64,000 bases of DNA from assembly GCF_021917145.1 (NCBI RefSeq), contig NC_061068.1, positions 9,613,724-9,677,723 on the forward strand, read 5' to 3'. The stretch is from Hypomesus transpacificus. Taxonomy: Eukaryota > Chordata > Actinopteri > Osmeriformes > Osmeridae. Shown here in pieces: positions 11,350-29,131 of the stretch. A model generated the notes under the pieces. That model searched no databases, had not been told where the DNA came from, and worked only from the letters and a program-made list of their open reading frames with translations. Made by a program: the position numbers and the translations under genes. Within the stretch, counting starts at the first letter, position 1. The number at the start of each line of letters is the position of its first letter.

Positions 11350-12930
11350 ACTCTTCTTTATGCCCTGGATTGCTTTCAAGGGGCTACAGTAGATCTAGTC
11401 TAGAGGTAGCACATTTGCTATGGATTAGTATTACACACTTTATGTATGGGAGTTTTCTTTAGTGTTGGAAATACACCCATGACATTAATCGAACACACCA
11501 ACTGCCAAACCCTGCTCAGGGACCAAAAAAGGTTAAATATCTATGACATTTTTGCAATTCTCCACAGTGGGATTACAAAAGTCATTACATTTTTTACTTC
11601 ACAATGGCATTAGGGGGTCAAACACCAGTGTCAAAGTGACAGATGATACGACATACAGTTACTGCTTGGAAGTGTTGATCGGTGTGTCAGGGCCTTTATT
11701 GTCTCAGCTGCTGAGTAGGAGTATCTGCCAAACCCCCACGTACTCAGGGGTCAAATCTCTGCTGGATATTTGGCTCAACAAACAAAACCGCTCTGTAGTT
11801 CACTGTACTCCTTCCAAATCACTCACGGTGAAATGGCGCCTTTTGGTGTTTGTAAATGGTACAGCAATTACATCATATTCATATTTTGTAATAACATTTA
11901 ATCCAAAACTTGTGTTTCTGCGTGATTGATCTTACTGTACACCAGTTGTCATCCTTATGGGAACAGCAATTGGGGAGAAGCTTTGTTCAAAGTGCAGTCA
12001 ACTTCAGACGAGAGGACCAGAGTGACCCAAACATGTTGTGTAACTCTTTTTATTTGCCTTTTTTAAGTGAGATTGATAGTGAGAAACCATTATGGTGAGC
12101 TATACTGAGTTATATTGTTTTTGGTCAGTCTATATCTTTTATCTATTTCAGACACAGTATTTAACACTTCTTCCCTAATTCCAAAATAGAGTCAAAATAA
12201 AAAACACACAGACACATGCACACACACACTATGGTAGCCTCCTCAAGGCACAGTTATTTTTCCTTTTTTGGACTGCTTTGATAGGGTGAATTTGATTTCT
12301 GGAGAAAAGAGAGGACTTCCATATTTTAATAACATTCGACACAATGTTATGTTCGTTTTTATAGATTTTATGTAAAGCACACTGAGCTACAATTCTTGCA
12401 TGAAATGTGCTATATAAATAAAGCATTATTATTATTACAAAGGATTCTTGTTCCTATGAACAGGGATGTTACGTAAGAGGTGACCATACTGTAGGAAGAA
12501 AGTCATGGCTGTTTTTGAAAACAAGCAGAACTGTCTGGTTTGTCATGTTTTCTTTGATTCATTTTAATCTTCCTATTATGAGCAAGTCAACGAGGAGATT
12601 CAGTACGTTATTCCTCCCAAAACACACACAGGCTCTCCACACTTATCTTACCCATAATACAAATCAGCTTGGGGCAAGAAGGAAGTCTTCTACTAGACCA
12701 ACTATCTAGGTCAAAAACAAAGACCACCACTACTGCACAAGGGTAAAAAGAGAGAGATAGTAGAAGAGAGAGCGAGAAAGAGAGAGGATGAGAGATTACA
12801 TGAGAGCAAACAAAAAGGCTTTAGAAAAAACATGGACCTTCCCCACGTGAATCAATATTCCATCCTTGTCCTCCCTGTTGAGCAACGAGGTCAACAGGGA
12901 GTTAGAGAGAGTAAGACAGAGAGAGTAAGA
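11350..12930. other. Intergenic with a retroposon tail, no gene recognised
   Basis: The only structured part is at about 12355-12440: TGTAAAGCACACTGAGCTAC, a TGCTATATAAATAAAG block and an (ATT)n-like end. This is the usual look of a fish SINE/LINE 3' tail in + orientation. The remaining frames are short and unrecognised. Confidence 0.4.
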
Positions 12931-12931
12931 C

Positions 12932-12934
<3 letters not shown>

Positions 12935-13014
<80 letters not shown>
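12935..13014. repeat. (GA)n microsatellite
   Basis: About 80 bases of nearly pure GA, followed by an AGAGAAAA-type decay to about 13056. The leucine/serine-rich frames read on the minus strand here are artefacts of this tract. Confidence 0.9.
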
Positions 13015-13017
<3 letters not shown>

Positions 13018-13643
13018 AAGAGAGAAAAGAGAGAAAAGAGAGAAAAGAGAGAGATAGAAGAGTTGTGGAATGTTTTTGGACCTCTGAAGCCCAGTACAGA
13101 ACATATTTCTGTGTGCATGCGTTAAGACTGTGACAGTTCTTTCCAACTTTTCTTAGCTTGAAACACACCATACAAAAACTTAAGGTATGTATTGATGATC
13201 AGTAATTTACGCAACATTTACAGTTAATTATATATAACATTTTTGGATAAGGATGGCATCTTAAAAATGTGTCAATCTGTAAATTAAAAAACTTGAATGA
13301 CATCCCATGATGAATCAAATGTTATTTTTGTCTATCTTACTTCTCTTTAGTCGTAATTTGCCATAGAAATTATACTCGTTACTCGAAACCGGAAATGAAA
13401 GAGTAATCTTGCAGGAAAAGAGTGGAAAATTACTGCCAGTAATAGAAAAATACAATAGATTGTCCTAGCATTACTCCTTCCATGAAGGTCCTGATTTTGA
13501 AATAATACGCTGTTTTTACATTTTTAAATATGTAATATTCTTATCTACAATAAGAATATTTTTGTCTTGACTTACCATTCAATTTTTACTGTGGTACTTT
13601 CCAGGTGGTTGTTTTATGGTGTCAAATCTCTCTATCGAGCAGT

Positions 13644-14963
13644 ATGTTACACTATAAGATGAAGTGGCTGATTCTGGTGCAGCTCCTGCTGGCTCAGCAC
13701 GCTTTCTGCAGGGCGCCACCTCCCCCAGTGCTAAGTAACAGTCCCCTGCCCAGCACCCCTGTCTTAGAGGAGGGGGACACCACTAAACAGAGCCAACGGT
13801 CTCTTCTGGACTCCCAAATCCATCCTAATCTCTCAAAAGGGGTGCAGGAAGAAGCAATCCATGCAGAGGATAGGGTGCAGTGGGAGGACAAGGACAAGTC
13901 AGCCCAGCGCATACTCGCCACTTTCAGGGCAAAGTTTCAGGGCCGCATCCACATTCAGGGGAACGCCAGCTGTGAAGAACTCCTGTCAGCCTCCAACCCA
14001 TCCTCTGCCCTGTTTCCCAGGGAGCTGCTTGGCCTCTCACTGGTGCCTGTCCTAGTGGTGGCAGACTGCCCAAGGGAGGCCCACACCCTGGTGCTGTGGC
14101 TCTATAAGCTGCTGGGTGTGGAGGACACAGAGCAGCTTCTGCTGGAATTAGAGAGTCTAATGGAAAAGGGAGTTCCCCGCCCCAGAGCCTCTCCCGCTCC
14201 TTCCTCACCCGTTGGACAGGTCCAGGCAGAACGCCATCTCCAGGCAGTGATGTTTAATATCCAGCAGCTCGCCAAGGCTGGGAGGCGGCAAGGCAGCTCT
14301 TGGTGGGGGAAGAAAGTAAATCAGTGTTATGGCTGGACCAAGGTGAACGGTACTTTGCTGTTAGGGTATATGGTTGAGGGATCCGTGGGGGCGCTGGAAG
14401 TAGCTGTAAGAGCCTGTGAGAGCCTCGGGGCCCAGTGTGCTGGTGTGTCCCGTGGTGGGGCCCTCGACTCTGGGCACTACCAGGCTGTGATGAAACTAGG
14501 GAGCTGGGTCGTTCCGACTGAGCACCCTGACTCAGAGAGCTGGATCCGACAATGTCGCTCCGAGGAAGGCGAGGCACTATCTGCCTCCTCAGGTCGGCGT
14601 GCAAGGCGAAGTTCCCACAGGGACTGTGTGGACAAACAGGAGCAACGTGTTTACAATGTGGTGGAGTGGATCCCTGCTGTAAGCACCCTTTACAACTTAG
14701 GCACAGCTGTCTACTATGCCTCTGTCAACTGTTCCGAGACAGCCAAAGAAAGAGCCATCCTGAGCGCTGTAGACTTGGGCACCGATGCCCTCATGGCGGT
14801 GACGGGGGGCACAGCAGGGGTGGCAGGCTATGCCCTGGGAGCGGGAGTAAAGACGGGAGTGAAGGCAGGGATCAAATACCTACTGAGCTCCATGAAGCAC
14901 GAGGAGGATGACTTGATGGTCAACCAGTACAGCTGGGAGGAGGGAGTCATCACCATGCAATAA
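13644..14963 (+). CDS. apof: Apolipoprotein F-like secreted protein
   Basis: The coding region is one exon that opens after an acceptor (TTTCCAG, AG at 13603-13604). In-frame ATGs lie at 13644 and 13659; from 13659 the protein is 434 aa and begins with a signal peptide (MKWLILVQLLLAQHAFC). The frame upstream to 13605 starts only with GTG and is probably 5' UTR. Human APOF is a sialoglycoprotein of HDL/LDL that modulates cholesteryl-ester transfer and is made as a proprotein whose C-terminal part circulates. Here a furin-type site RRARR|S (residues 313-317 from 13659) would release a C-terminal piece of about 117 aa. That piece carries a small-residue, Gly/Ala-rich amphipathic stretch (from VDLGTDALMAV onward). 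The N-terminal part is proline-rich and acidic. Placement directly before stat2, as for human APOF-STAT2, supports the call. AATAAA occurs near 15859. Confidence 0.85.
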   Translation: MLHYKMKWLILVQLLLAQHAFCRAPPPPVLSNSPLPSTPVLEEGDTTKQSQRSLLDSQIHPNLSKGVQEEAIHAEDRVQWEDKDKSAQRILATFRAKFQGRIHIQGNASCEELLSASNPSSALFPRELLGLSLVPVLVVADCPREAHTLVLWLYKLLGVEDTEQLLLELESLMEKGVPRPRASPAPSSPVGQVQAERHLQAVMFNIQQLAKAGRRQGSSWWGKKVNQCYGWTKVNGTLLLGYMVEGSVGALEVAVRACESLGAQCAGVSRGGALDSGHYQAVMKLGSWVVPTEHPDSESWIRQCRSEEGEALSASSGRRARRSSHRDCVDKQEQRVYNVVEWIPAVSTLYNLGTAVYYASVNCSETAKERAILSAVDLGTDALMAVTGGTAGVAGYALGAGVKTGVKAGIKYLLSSMKHEEDDLMVNQYSWEEGVITMQ

Positions 14964-15890
14964 ATCCAGGACCAGAACATGCAGCTGCAGATCTGATCCT
15001 GATTTATCCACCTTTACTATCTATGTTCTACTGGCCAAAAGTCATATGGGAAAAGGGCTATGTTCGCATTTAAAAAAATAGCAGGGGTTGGATTAATCAG
15101 AAACAAATCTGGCTTTGATCTGATTAAAGGATGAAGGGGCTTTAGAAACACCCTGAATAACCCCCCTCAAAATCCGACCCTGACCCTTTCCCTCCTCTCT
15201 GTTCTGTCTGTCCTCCCCCGAACCCAATCCCCACCCGCTCACCTCTACTGGTCAGGTCAGACTTACTCTTATCCACCTCATAATTCAAACAGCAGGGACT
15301 ATTGTTTCAATATTACTTCAATGTTGTTTTTTATTATCAATAAGGAATATTCATAGGATGCTTTATATTAGTAATGATATATTTTATTATATTCAGCAAG
15401 CAATATTCGTAAAGCAATATAAACACTGGGTATTTGCAGGTATCAATTTATTGGCACATTTTTGTCATCCATTTTTTGTTTTTCTTTAGTCTGCATGGAA
15501 CTGACTTTGGCCTGAAAATATCTTTGCATGAAGTCATTATAAATGTAGGTTTATTTGTAGGCTACTTTAGAATGTATTCCTAAACCAATATCTTCATCTT
15601 CAAATCTGTGTTTTTTGATTATTGTTGGGCAGTGTAAGTGCAACAAAATATGATTATTTTCCATAGTGACCTGTGTTGTTTATAGTTTGTTAGTGGGTGG
15701 TTACAAAAGAGAAGTAATTGATCAGCAATAATGGCGTGTGTTTTCAGTTGCCATGTTATGACTAATACAGTAAATTCTGTTCAAATGTTTTACCTGCTAC
15801 AATTTAACGTTAACTGTATTTGATTATCATGTCTCTTGGTGTTGAATACAATGTATTGTGAAATAAAATTTAAAAAAAGTATTTAAAAAC
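14964..15890 (+). other. apof: apof 3' UTR
   Basis: AT-rich sequence after the stop codon, ending at a GTGAAATAAAATT polyadenylation signal near 15859. No other gene is seen. The stat2 regulatory region starts almost at once after it. Confidence 0.5.
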
Positions 15891-15927
15891 AATAATTGTT
15901 TTAAGAACCAGCGCCACAAGTGGTACT

Positions 15928-15937
15928 TTTCGTTTTC
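15928..15937 (-). promoter_or_regulatory. Interferon-stimulated response element (ISRE) upstream of stat2
   Basis: TTTCGTTTTC on +, i.e. GAAAACGAAA on -, fits the IRF/ISGF3 core GAAANNGAAA exactly. It lies about 440 bases before the end of the stat2 5' UTR exon. Fish and mammalian stat2 genes are interferon-inducible, so a self-reinforcing site here makes sense. Function is inferred. Confidence 0.6.
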
Positions 15938-15970
15938 ATACGTCACATCAGTTAAGTTTCACAACGTCAT

Positions 15971-15979
15971 TTCTTGGAA
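15971..15979. promoter_or_regulatory. GAS-like STAT site upstream of stat2
   Basis: TTCTTGGAA matches the palindromic TTCN3GAA gamma-activated site. It is 34 bases after the ISRE-like site and next to a TTTCAC half-site, so the three make a compact cluster. A TTCN4GAA motif also occurs at 16302-16311. Such short motifs arise by chance, so the cluster matters more than any single site. Confidence 0.4.
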
Positions 15980-16576
15980 AGTTTGTACTTTGAGCCTTCG
16001 GTTTCTATTTTGCTGTTCCATCAATGCTCACCCCCTCTGCAAATAGATTGACGCATTCGTTTGACCAATCAGATTTACTAGACAGTGCAAGGATTCACCA
16101 ATCCGTTTGCTGTAAGGAGTTGAACGGAAAACCTGGGTCCGGACTCCACCTGACAGACAGAAGTGGCGTATTGATAACCAGAGGACGTGCTCTGATTAAA
16201 CGTTTAATGTCAGAGAGGAGGGAATACTTTATTAGCCAATGGAACGTAGATAGAGTGCTGTTACATTCGGAGGGGGGAACAACATTCGCGTGAAACGGAC
16301 TTTCTTCGGAAGTCGGCCTCGAATTTGTTTGACGAGCAAGATACTATAAAAACATAAAAATAACAACAGCTGGTGAGTGGAAGTTTGAGATCATTTACAT
16401 TGCACGCTAAATGCAAGAAGAATTACTTATGTACACTAACGCAGACCTGGCTGGGAAATGACAGTATATAAATTGTCTCTCTATTAATTTTATGAGCCTC
16501 CCTTGCTATTGGCGACATTGGATAAAGACTCTTATTTGTAAAGCGAGATCTCGCTTCTCTCTCTCGTCGGACCAGA

Positions 16577-23799
<7,223 letters not shown>

Positions 23800-25060
23800 C
23801 CAATTTGCAATGTTTCTGGATTTAGCACTGCCTGGTTTCACTTGCACTCACCTGCAATCCTGTGGAAGCACCTACCAAACCCTATAGACTACAGCCCCGA
23901 CAAATGACCATGTTTAACCCAACTACTTAACATTATGTATACTTATTCATAATTTGTTGAAAACAAATTATATCTGAGCATACAGTTGAAATTTGAAACC
24001 TATGTTCAACTGTACATTTGATCTAGAGAACACACTGTATGCTTGTCCTCCTCAGTTGTAGCCTGCTAGTTAGACTAGAAGCTATAAACAAGACAATACC
24101 ATAGTCTTAATGAGAATACTTTGATTCTTTGAGGCATCTGAAAAGGAACACATGGTGGTCCAGTGACACACACAGGAACATGGCTCCTCTCATCAGAACC
24201 CCCCAAGATTGCACATAAGTCAATCTGGCACTTTTCTTTGTTTCTTTGCACTCGTGGCTGATGGGGACACTTTTTCTTGTACTTTAGTTTGTGCAAAACT
24301 GTACAACAGAATACTGTCTTTTATGTTGTTTGCTACTGCTTGTCTGCTCAAACATAGTTGTCACAATTAGTACCTGAAATCTTACTTTAGCAAGGCAATT
24401 ATGATATACTTAAACCTGTACTCATATGCGCTGTCTTTGCTGACTGAAGACGATAAGTCTCTCACACATGGAGGAGTGGTGACGTGGTGTTATGTTGACT
24501 TAAGCTTATGATACATCTCATTTATTTTCACATGGCAGAAAACCGTTTAGTAACATCTGATGTACAGATACCTGCATAGAGCAGTTTTGTGAATCACGTC
24601 ACCTCAGTCATTGCCTGTGACTCACCATGATCTGTTTCTCAATCTCGTTCATTCAAAGCATGTCTAAACTTGCCCATTGTATCCGTAACAGATTCAGAAG
24701 TTCCTCTGTGAGGAAATCAGACCATTGTGTAAAACAGATTATCCCATGTGCAGGTGATATGGTAATAATACTCTGTTGAGTCATCAATGTGGACTTCACA
24801 CATTAGCCATTTTGGAGCCTTGATATTGAATGTTATTGATGTATTAAAATTAAAATGTTTAATATTATTCATAGACAAGCTGAGTCATGAAACACGCATA
24901 CATTGGTAACAGAACAGTGTGACAGCTTCCTTCATGTATTTATGACTCTGTACCACTCTTTAAGTAGTGGCACATTAAGTTCTGATTTAATGCTGCCTTC
25001 AAGCATATCACTGCATAACACATTATTTATGATACATGTGACTGCCTGATGTAATTGGGA
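23800..25060. other. stat2 3' UTR and intergenic
   Basis: No further coding sequence. Possible late polyadenylation signal ATTAAA near 24842. The right border, at about 25062, is where homology with the second gpr84 duplication unit begins. Confidence 0.45.
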
Positions 25061-25179
25061 TAAGGATATGTAACAACAAATTACTCTTTTTTTTCAGAGC
25101 TGGGAAGGTGAGGTTAATTCGACTTATTTCTGGTGGTGAGCTGCATTAGATTAGCTGGATCAGGGTACCCAGGATGTAG

Positions 25180-26442
25180 CTAGTGTGTCCAGAGACTTCT
25201 GAGAGGGCTGGCAGCCCTGCTAAGCAGAGCTTTGTAGGCCTGGCCAAACTGACGGTTCATGGCAGCGTAGAGAATGGGGTTGATGCAACTGTTCAGCCAT
25301 GTCAGGTTGTCACAGAACATGTGGAGGGCCTGGGGGGCTCGGCCCTGCTTGTCTGCCATGTTCAGGAGCAGAAAAGGTACAAAACAGAAAACAAAACACA
25401 GAAACACAGTGAAACACATCCGGGTCACACGTTTGAGCTCTCCATCCTCTTCTGAAGAGGAGGAGGGCTGGACAGCAGAGGGAGTTGGTGTAGCCATGAT
25501 GGGTGGGGGTTGGTGCAGGGGTGAAGTCAGGGGGGGGCTCCTCTCCTCCTGTAGGGTCAGCTGAATGTGATGCATGAGCAGAGCCCTGGGTAGTTGTGTG
25601 AGAGCAGGAGGATATCCCAGTATGCTCCTCTTCTCTGTCTCCACTCATGTTATGGGCTAGTTCCCCCTGGCTGCTGATCTCACAGCCATGTGTGGCCACA
25701 CCACTCCCTAGACCACTGTCCCCTTCTGTCCCCTGTGCCTTTATGAGGTGAGGCTTCTTCCTGGATGAGCGTCGGCTGAACCTGTACTTGACCAGTGCTT
25801 TAGCTGCCACCCGGACTCGCCGGTAGATGAGCAGGTAGAAGAAGCCTACACAGCCCAGGCCGATGAAGAAGTAGAAGATGAGCAGTATGGTGGTGTAAGG
25901 GCGCCCTCTGGTGCGGTGAAAACTGCATGTGCACACTTGTGGGACAAACACATAAACGGACCAGAATGGGCCAAAGCTGGCCAATGTCAGGACCCAGGTG
26001 GAGGGAAGAAGGAGGGCAAGGCCTCGTCTAGAGAACACACGTTCAAACACGGGCCTTCTAGCAACCAGCAGGTAGCGGCTCACTGCTATCAGACACAGAG
26101 TGAGGATGGAGACGGATTTGGAGAGGCAGACGAGGAGGCCAAAGATCCTGCACCACAAAGGGCCGCCCCTCCAGTGGAGGTGCAGGTAGGAGTCGATGGT
26201 GACAGGCTGTAGCAAGGTGCAGTACAGGATGTCAGCCACTGCCAGGTTGACGATCAACACATTAAAGCGAGTCCTTAGTAGCAACCAGCAGGTAGCGAGT
26301 CTGTGGCGAAGGCCAGGATAGTCAGTATGTTGCCCACTGTGCCGACAACTGACACAAAGGACCCCCAGAGCACGCCAAAGTAGCGGTAGCCCTCCACTGA
26401 GGGATCATAACAGGAGAAGGAGTCATTTGTGATGTTTAGCAT
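25180..26442 (-). pseudogene. gpr84: GPR84-like receptor, tandem copy with two frame lesions
   Basis: Close copy of the intact receptor at 27884-29131, in the same orientation. Start ATG, TM segments, NPILY and stop are all recognisable. Lesion 1: at 26280-26295 sixteen bases (AGCAACCAGCAGGTAG) stand where the intact copy has two (net +14), breaking the frame at the end of TM1. Lesion 2: one extra T at 25510-25511 in the third intracellular loop. Net change is +15, so the ends are in the parental frame and only the middle is shifted. As read, translation would stop shortly after TM1 (after ...TDSLPAGCY). A 5' UTR exon with donor after 26896 is also conserved. Either a recent pseudogene or an assembly fault between near-identical copies. 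Confidence 0.85.
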
Positions 26443-27091
26443 CTTCTGTGTGAAGGTCCGGACATCCAACTACAAAAGAACAGAGCAATCGTCATCAGTG
26501 GTCTTATAAAGGAAGCACAGTATTTGTTCCCCTTTTCACTTACCTCTAATGACCAAAACAGGAAACTTTTCAAATTGCCACCTCACTGTTTGCTAACTGG
26601 AAATGAGAAGTCCTTGGTCTACAGGATACGTCATATCCTATAGGACAGGCCCACAGGTGGCACATATTGCGGTAAGCCTAATCTTGACAGGTTGTTAAAT
26701 ATTATGCTATAACACTTTCCCTTCATACAGTCACTGTCCAATAAAGATTTATTTGAAAACTAAACAAGAACTCTATCAATACAACAGTTGTAAACCACAG
26801 TGTACAGTACTATCCCTTTGGGTCACAATCATACAAATGTATAGCATACAAAAAACCTGTGTCTAAACAGAGAAGCCAGAATAGTAAATGTGTACCTGAT
26901 TGTAGATGTATATCTCATTTGATGAAGTTGCTAGGAAGCTGTGTTGTGTCTTGAGGTCTTGTTGAGTTCTGTCTTGATTGGCAATAAAGACCCTCTGTGT
27001 TCTTGCCTTGTATAAGTTGAACTGAATGTTCTTTGATCTGAGCTTGTTTGTTCTGTCTGCACTTCCTTATGTACAGTTATGCTGTTTTTAC

Positions 27092-27424
27092 ATATCAGAC
27101 ATCCCAACCTGCAAAACCTCATTTCAGGGAGGTGGCTTCACCAGCTAGGTACTAAAGTCTGTGGCGAAGGCCCCCCCCCCCCCCCCCCCCCCAGGAAGCC
27201 AAATCAGGTCGTGTGCTGTGTCACTCTCACCACGTCTGTCACTCGCTCTCTCTTTTCCAGAGCCTGTCTACCAGAAATGACCATTGAACTGTCTTGCTCA
27301 CTCTAAAACCCCAAAAAATAAAATATTTCAGGGATATTGTACAGAATTTGCTGCCATCAGGGAGCCGCTATTAAAATGCGGGAGACTTCCGGAACTTCCA
27401 GGAGACTTGTGATGTCTGATATAT
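27092..27424. mobile_element. Short inverted-repeat element next to the broken gpr84 copy
   Basis: Left end ATATCAGACATCCCAA (27092-27107) and right end TTGTGATGTCTGATAT (27409-27424) are inverted repeats with one mismatch over 16 bases. The interior has no transposase frame and includes a run of 22 Cs at 27171-27192. It starts just where the similarity between the two gpr84 units ends, on the promoter side of the broken copy. The intact copy lacks it. Confidence 0.55.
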
Positions 27425-27644
27425 TTAAATATTCTTTCCACCAACATATAGGCCAGTGGACCAGATGAGTCATCATGGCCTGCTCTCGGCACAAAACCAA
27501 AGAGGCCTAGCACCGCTTCTACCTTCATTGGAGATTTTCTGTGTTCTTTTGGTCACAATGAACAACCTGAGATAATATAGAGGTGTCTGCTCTTTTCTAG
27601 CAAAAGTTACAGAGGGGATACACACTAGGCCGTTTTTCACTTGA

Positions 27645-27755
27645 TACCTGCTACAACGCTCTCACTTCATACTGTCACTTTCCAATAATGATTTATTTAA
27701 AAAACAACACAAGAACTCCATCAATACAACAGTTGTAAACCACAGTGAACAGTAC
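27645..27755. repeat. Third partial copy of the gpr84 intron-1 segment
   Basis: About 110 bases containing ATCAATACAACAGTTGTAAA are similar to 26700-26815 (intron 1 of the broken copy) and to 29400-29515 (intron 1 of the intact copy). It abuts the start of the second duplication unit (about 27762). This marks a recombination junction or the remains of a further gpr84 copy. Confidence 0.6.
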
Positions 27756-27883
27756 TAGTGAAAGGATAATGATATGTAACAACAAATTACTTTTGTTTCA
27801 GAGCTGGGAAGGTGAGGTTAATTTGAATAACTAATGGTGGTTAGCTGCATTAGATTAGCTGGAACAGGGTACCCAGGATGTAG

Positions 27884-29131
27884 CTAGTGTGTCCAGAGAC
27901 TTCTGAGAGGGCTGGCAGCCCTGCTAAGCAGAGCTTTGTAGGCCTGGCCAAACTGACGGTTCATGGCAGCGTAGAGAATGGGGTTGATGCAACTGTTCAG
28001 CCAGGTCAGGTTGGCACAGAACATGTGGAGGGCCTGGGGGGCTCGGCCCTGCTTGTCTGCCATGTTCAGGAGCAGAAAAGGTACAAAACAGAAAACAAAA
28101 CACAGAAACACAGTGAAACACATCCGGGTCACACGTTTGAACTCTCCATCTTCTTCTGAAGAGGAGGAAGGCTGGACAGCAGAGGGAGTTGGTGTAGCCA
28201 TGATGGGTGGGGGTGGTGCAGGGGTGAGGGCAGGGGGGGGCTCCTCTCCCCCTGTAGGGTCAGCTGAATGTGATGCATGAGCAGAGCCCTGGGTAGTTGT
28301 GTGAGAAGAGGAGGATATCCCAGTATGCTCCTCTTCTCTGTCTCCACTCATGTTATGGGCTAGTTCCCCCTGGCTGCTGATCTCACAGCCATGTGTGGCC
28401 ACACCACTCCCTAGACCACTGTCCCCTTCTGTCCCCTGTGCCTTTATGAGGTGAGGCTTCTTCCTGGATGAGCGTCGGCTGAACCTGTACTTGACCAGTG
28501 CTTTAGCTGCCACCCGGACTCGCCGGTAGATGAGCAGGTAGAAGAAGCCTACACAGCCCAGGCCGATGAAGAAGTAGAAGAAGAGCAGTATGGTGGAATA
28601 AGGGCGCCCTCTGGTGCGGTGAAAACTGCAGGTGCACACCTGTGGGACGAACACATAGACGGACCAGAGTGGGCCAAAGCTGGCCAAACCCAGGGCCCAG
28701 GTGGAGGGAAGAAGGAGGGCAAGGCCTCGTCTAGAGAACACACGTTCAAACACGGGCCTTCTAGCAACCAGCAGGTAGCGGCTCACTGCTATCAGGCACA
28801 GAGTGAGGATGGAGACGGAATTGGAGAGGAAGAGGAGGAGGCCAAAGATCCTGCACCACAAAGGGCCGCCCCTCCAGTGGAGGTGCAGGTAAGAGTCGAT
28901 GGACACAGGCTGTAAGACGGTGCAGTACAGGATGTCAGCCACTGCCAGGTTGACGATCAACACATTAAAGCGAGTCCTTAGTCGCGAGTCTGTGGCGAAG
29001 GCCAGGATAGTCAGTATGTTGCCCACTGTGCCGACAACTGACACAAAGGACCCCCACAGCACGCCAAAGTAGCGGTAGCCCTGCACTGAGGGATCATAAC
29101 AGGAGAAGGAGTCATTTGTAATGTTTAGCAT
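27884..29131 (-). CDS. gpr84: G-protein-coupled receptor 84 (medium-chain fatty-acid receptor), intact copy
   Basis: 415 aa from a single coding exon. The exon opens after an acceptor (TTTTGTAG), and the first ATG is at 29131 (MLNITNDSFSCYDPSV). The open frame to 29158 begins only with TTG and is UTR. Mammalian GPR84 is a Gi-coupled plasma-membrane receptor of macrophages and neutrophils for medium-chain and hydroxylated fatty acids. Seen: an N-glycosylation site (NIT), seven hydrophobic segments, LRTRFNVLIVNLAVADILYC at TM1-2, YLHLHWRGG in the first extracellular loop, SRY in place of DRY after TM3, and VCTCSFHRTRGRPY in the second extracellular loop. There is a long serine/proline-rich third loop and NPILY at about 383. 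A 5' UTR exon ends at 29589 (donor GTACAC). Adjacent znf385a matches the human GPR84-ZNF385A neighbourhood. Confidence 0.94.
   Translation of the reverse strand: MLNITNDSFSCYDPSVQGYRYFGVLWGSFVSVVGTVGNILTILAFATDSRLRTRFNVLIVNLAVADILYCTVLQPVSIDSYLHLHWRGGPLWCRIFGLLLFLSNSVSILTLCLIAVSRYLLVARRPVFERVFSRRGLALLLPSTWALGLASFGPLWSVYVFVPQVCTCSFHRTRGRPYSTILLFFYFFIGLGCVGFFYLLIYRRVRVAAKALVKYRFSRRSSRKKPHLIKAQGTEGDSGLGSGVATHGCEISSQGELAHNMSGDREEEHTGISSSSHTTTQGSAHASHSADPTGGEEPPPALTPAPPPPIMATPTPSAVQPSSSSEEDGEFKRVTRMCFTVFLCFVFCFVPFLLLNMADKQGRAPQALHMFCANLTWLNSCINPILYAAMNRQFGQAYKALLSRAASPLRSLWTH

Noticed and set aside
12796..13171. Leu/Ser-rich open frames on the minus strand, and similar ones at 45.3-45.8, 48.0-49.0, 51.1-51.9 and 53.5 kb
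   Set aside because: They are translations of (GA)n/(TC)n and (GGGAGA)n microsatellites and have no other coding signs.
13605..13643. Upstream extension of the apof frame
   Set aside because: It begins with GTG directly at a splice acceptor. The signal peptide follows the ATGs at 13644/13659, so the extension is probably 5' UTR.
25916..26212. Plus-strand frames opposite the gpr84 copies (also 28619-28915, 25183-25564 and 27887-28280)
   Set aside because: They are antisense shadows of the receptor coding sequence. They are duplicated only because the gene is duplicated.
26280..26295. The insertion in the left gpr84 copy as a tiny intron
   Set aside because: It is far too short to be spliced and lacks GT-AG borders.
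27156..27172. 17-base match to gpr84 as proof of a third coding copy
   Set aside because: It lies inside an inverted-repeat element and has no further coding similarity, so chance or element sequence is as likely. The intron-1 remnant at 27645 is better evidence.
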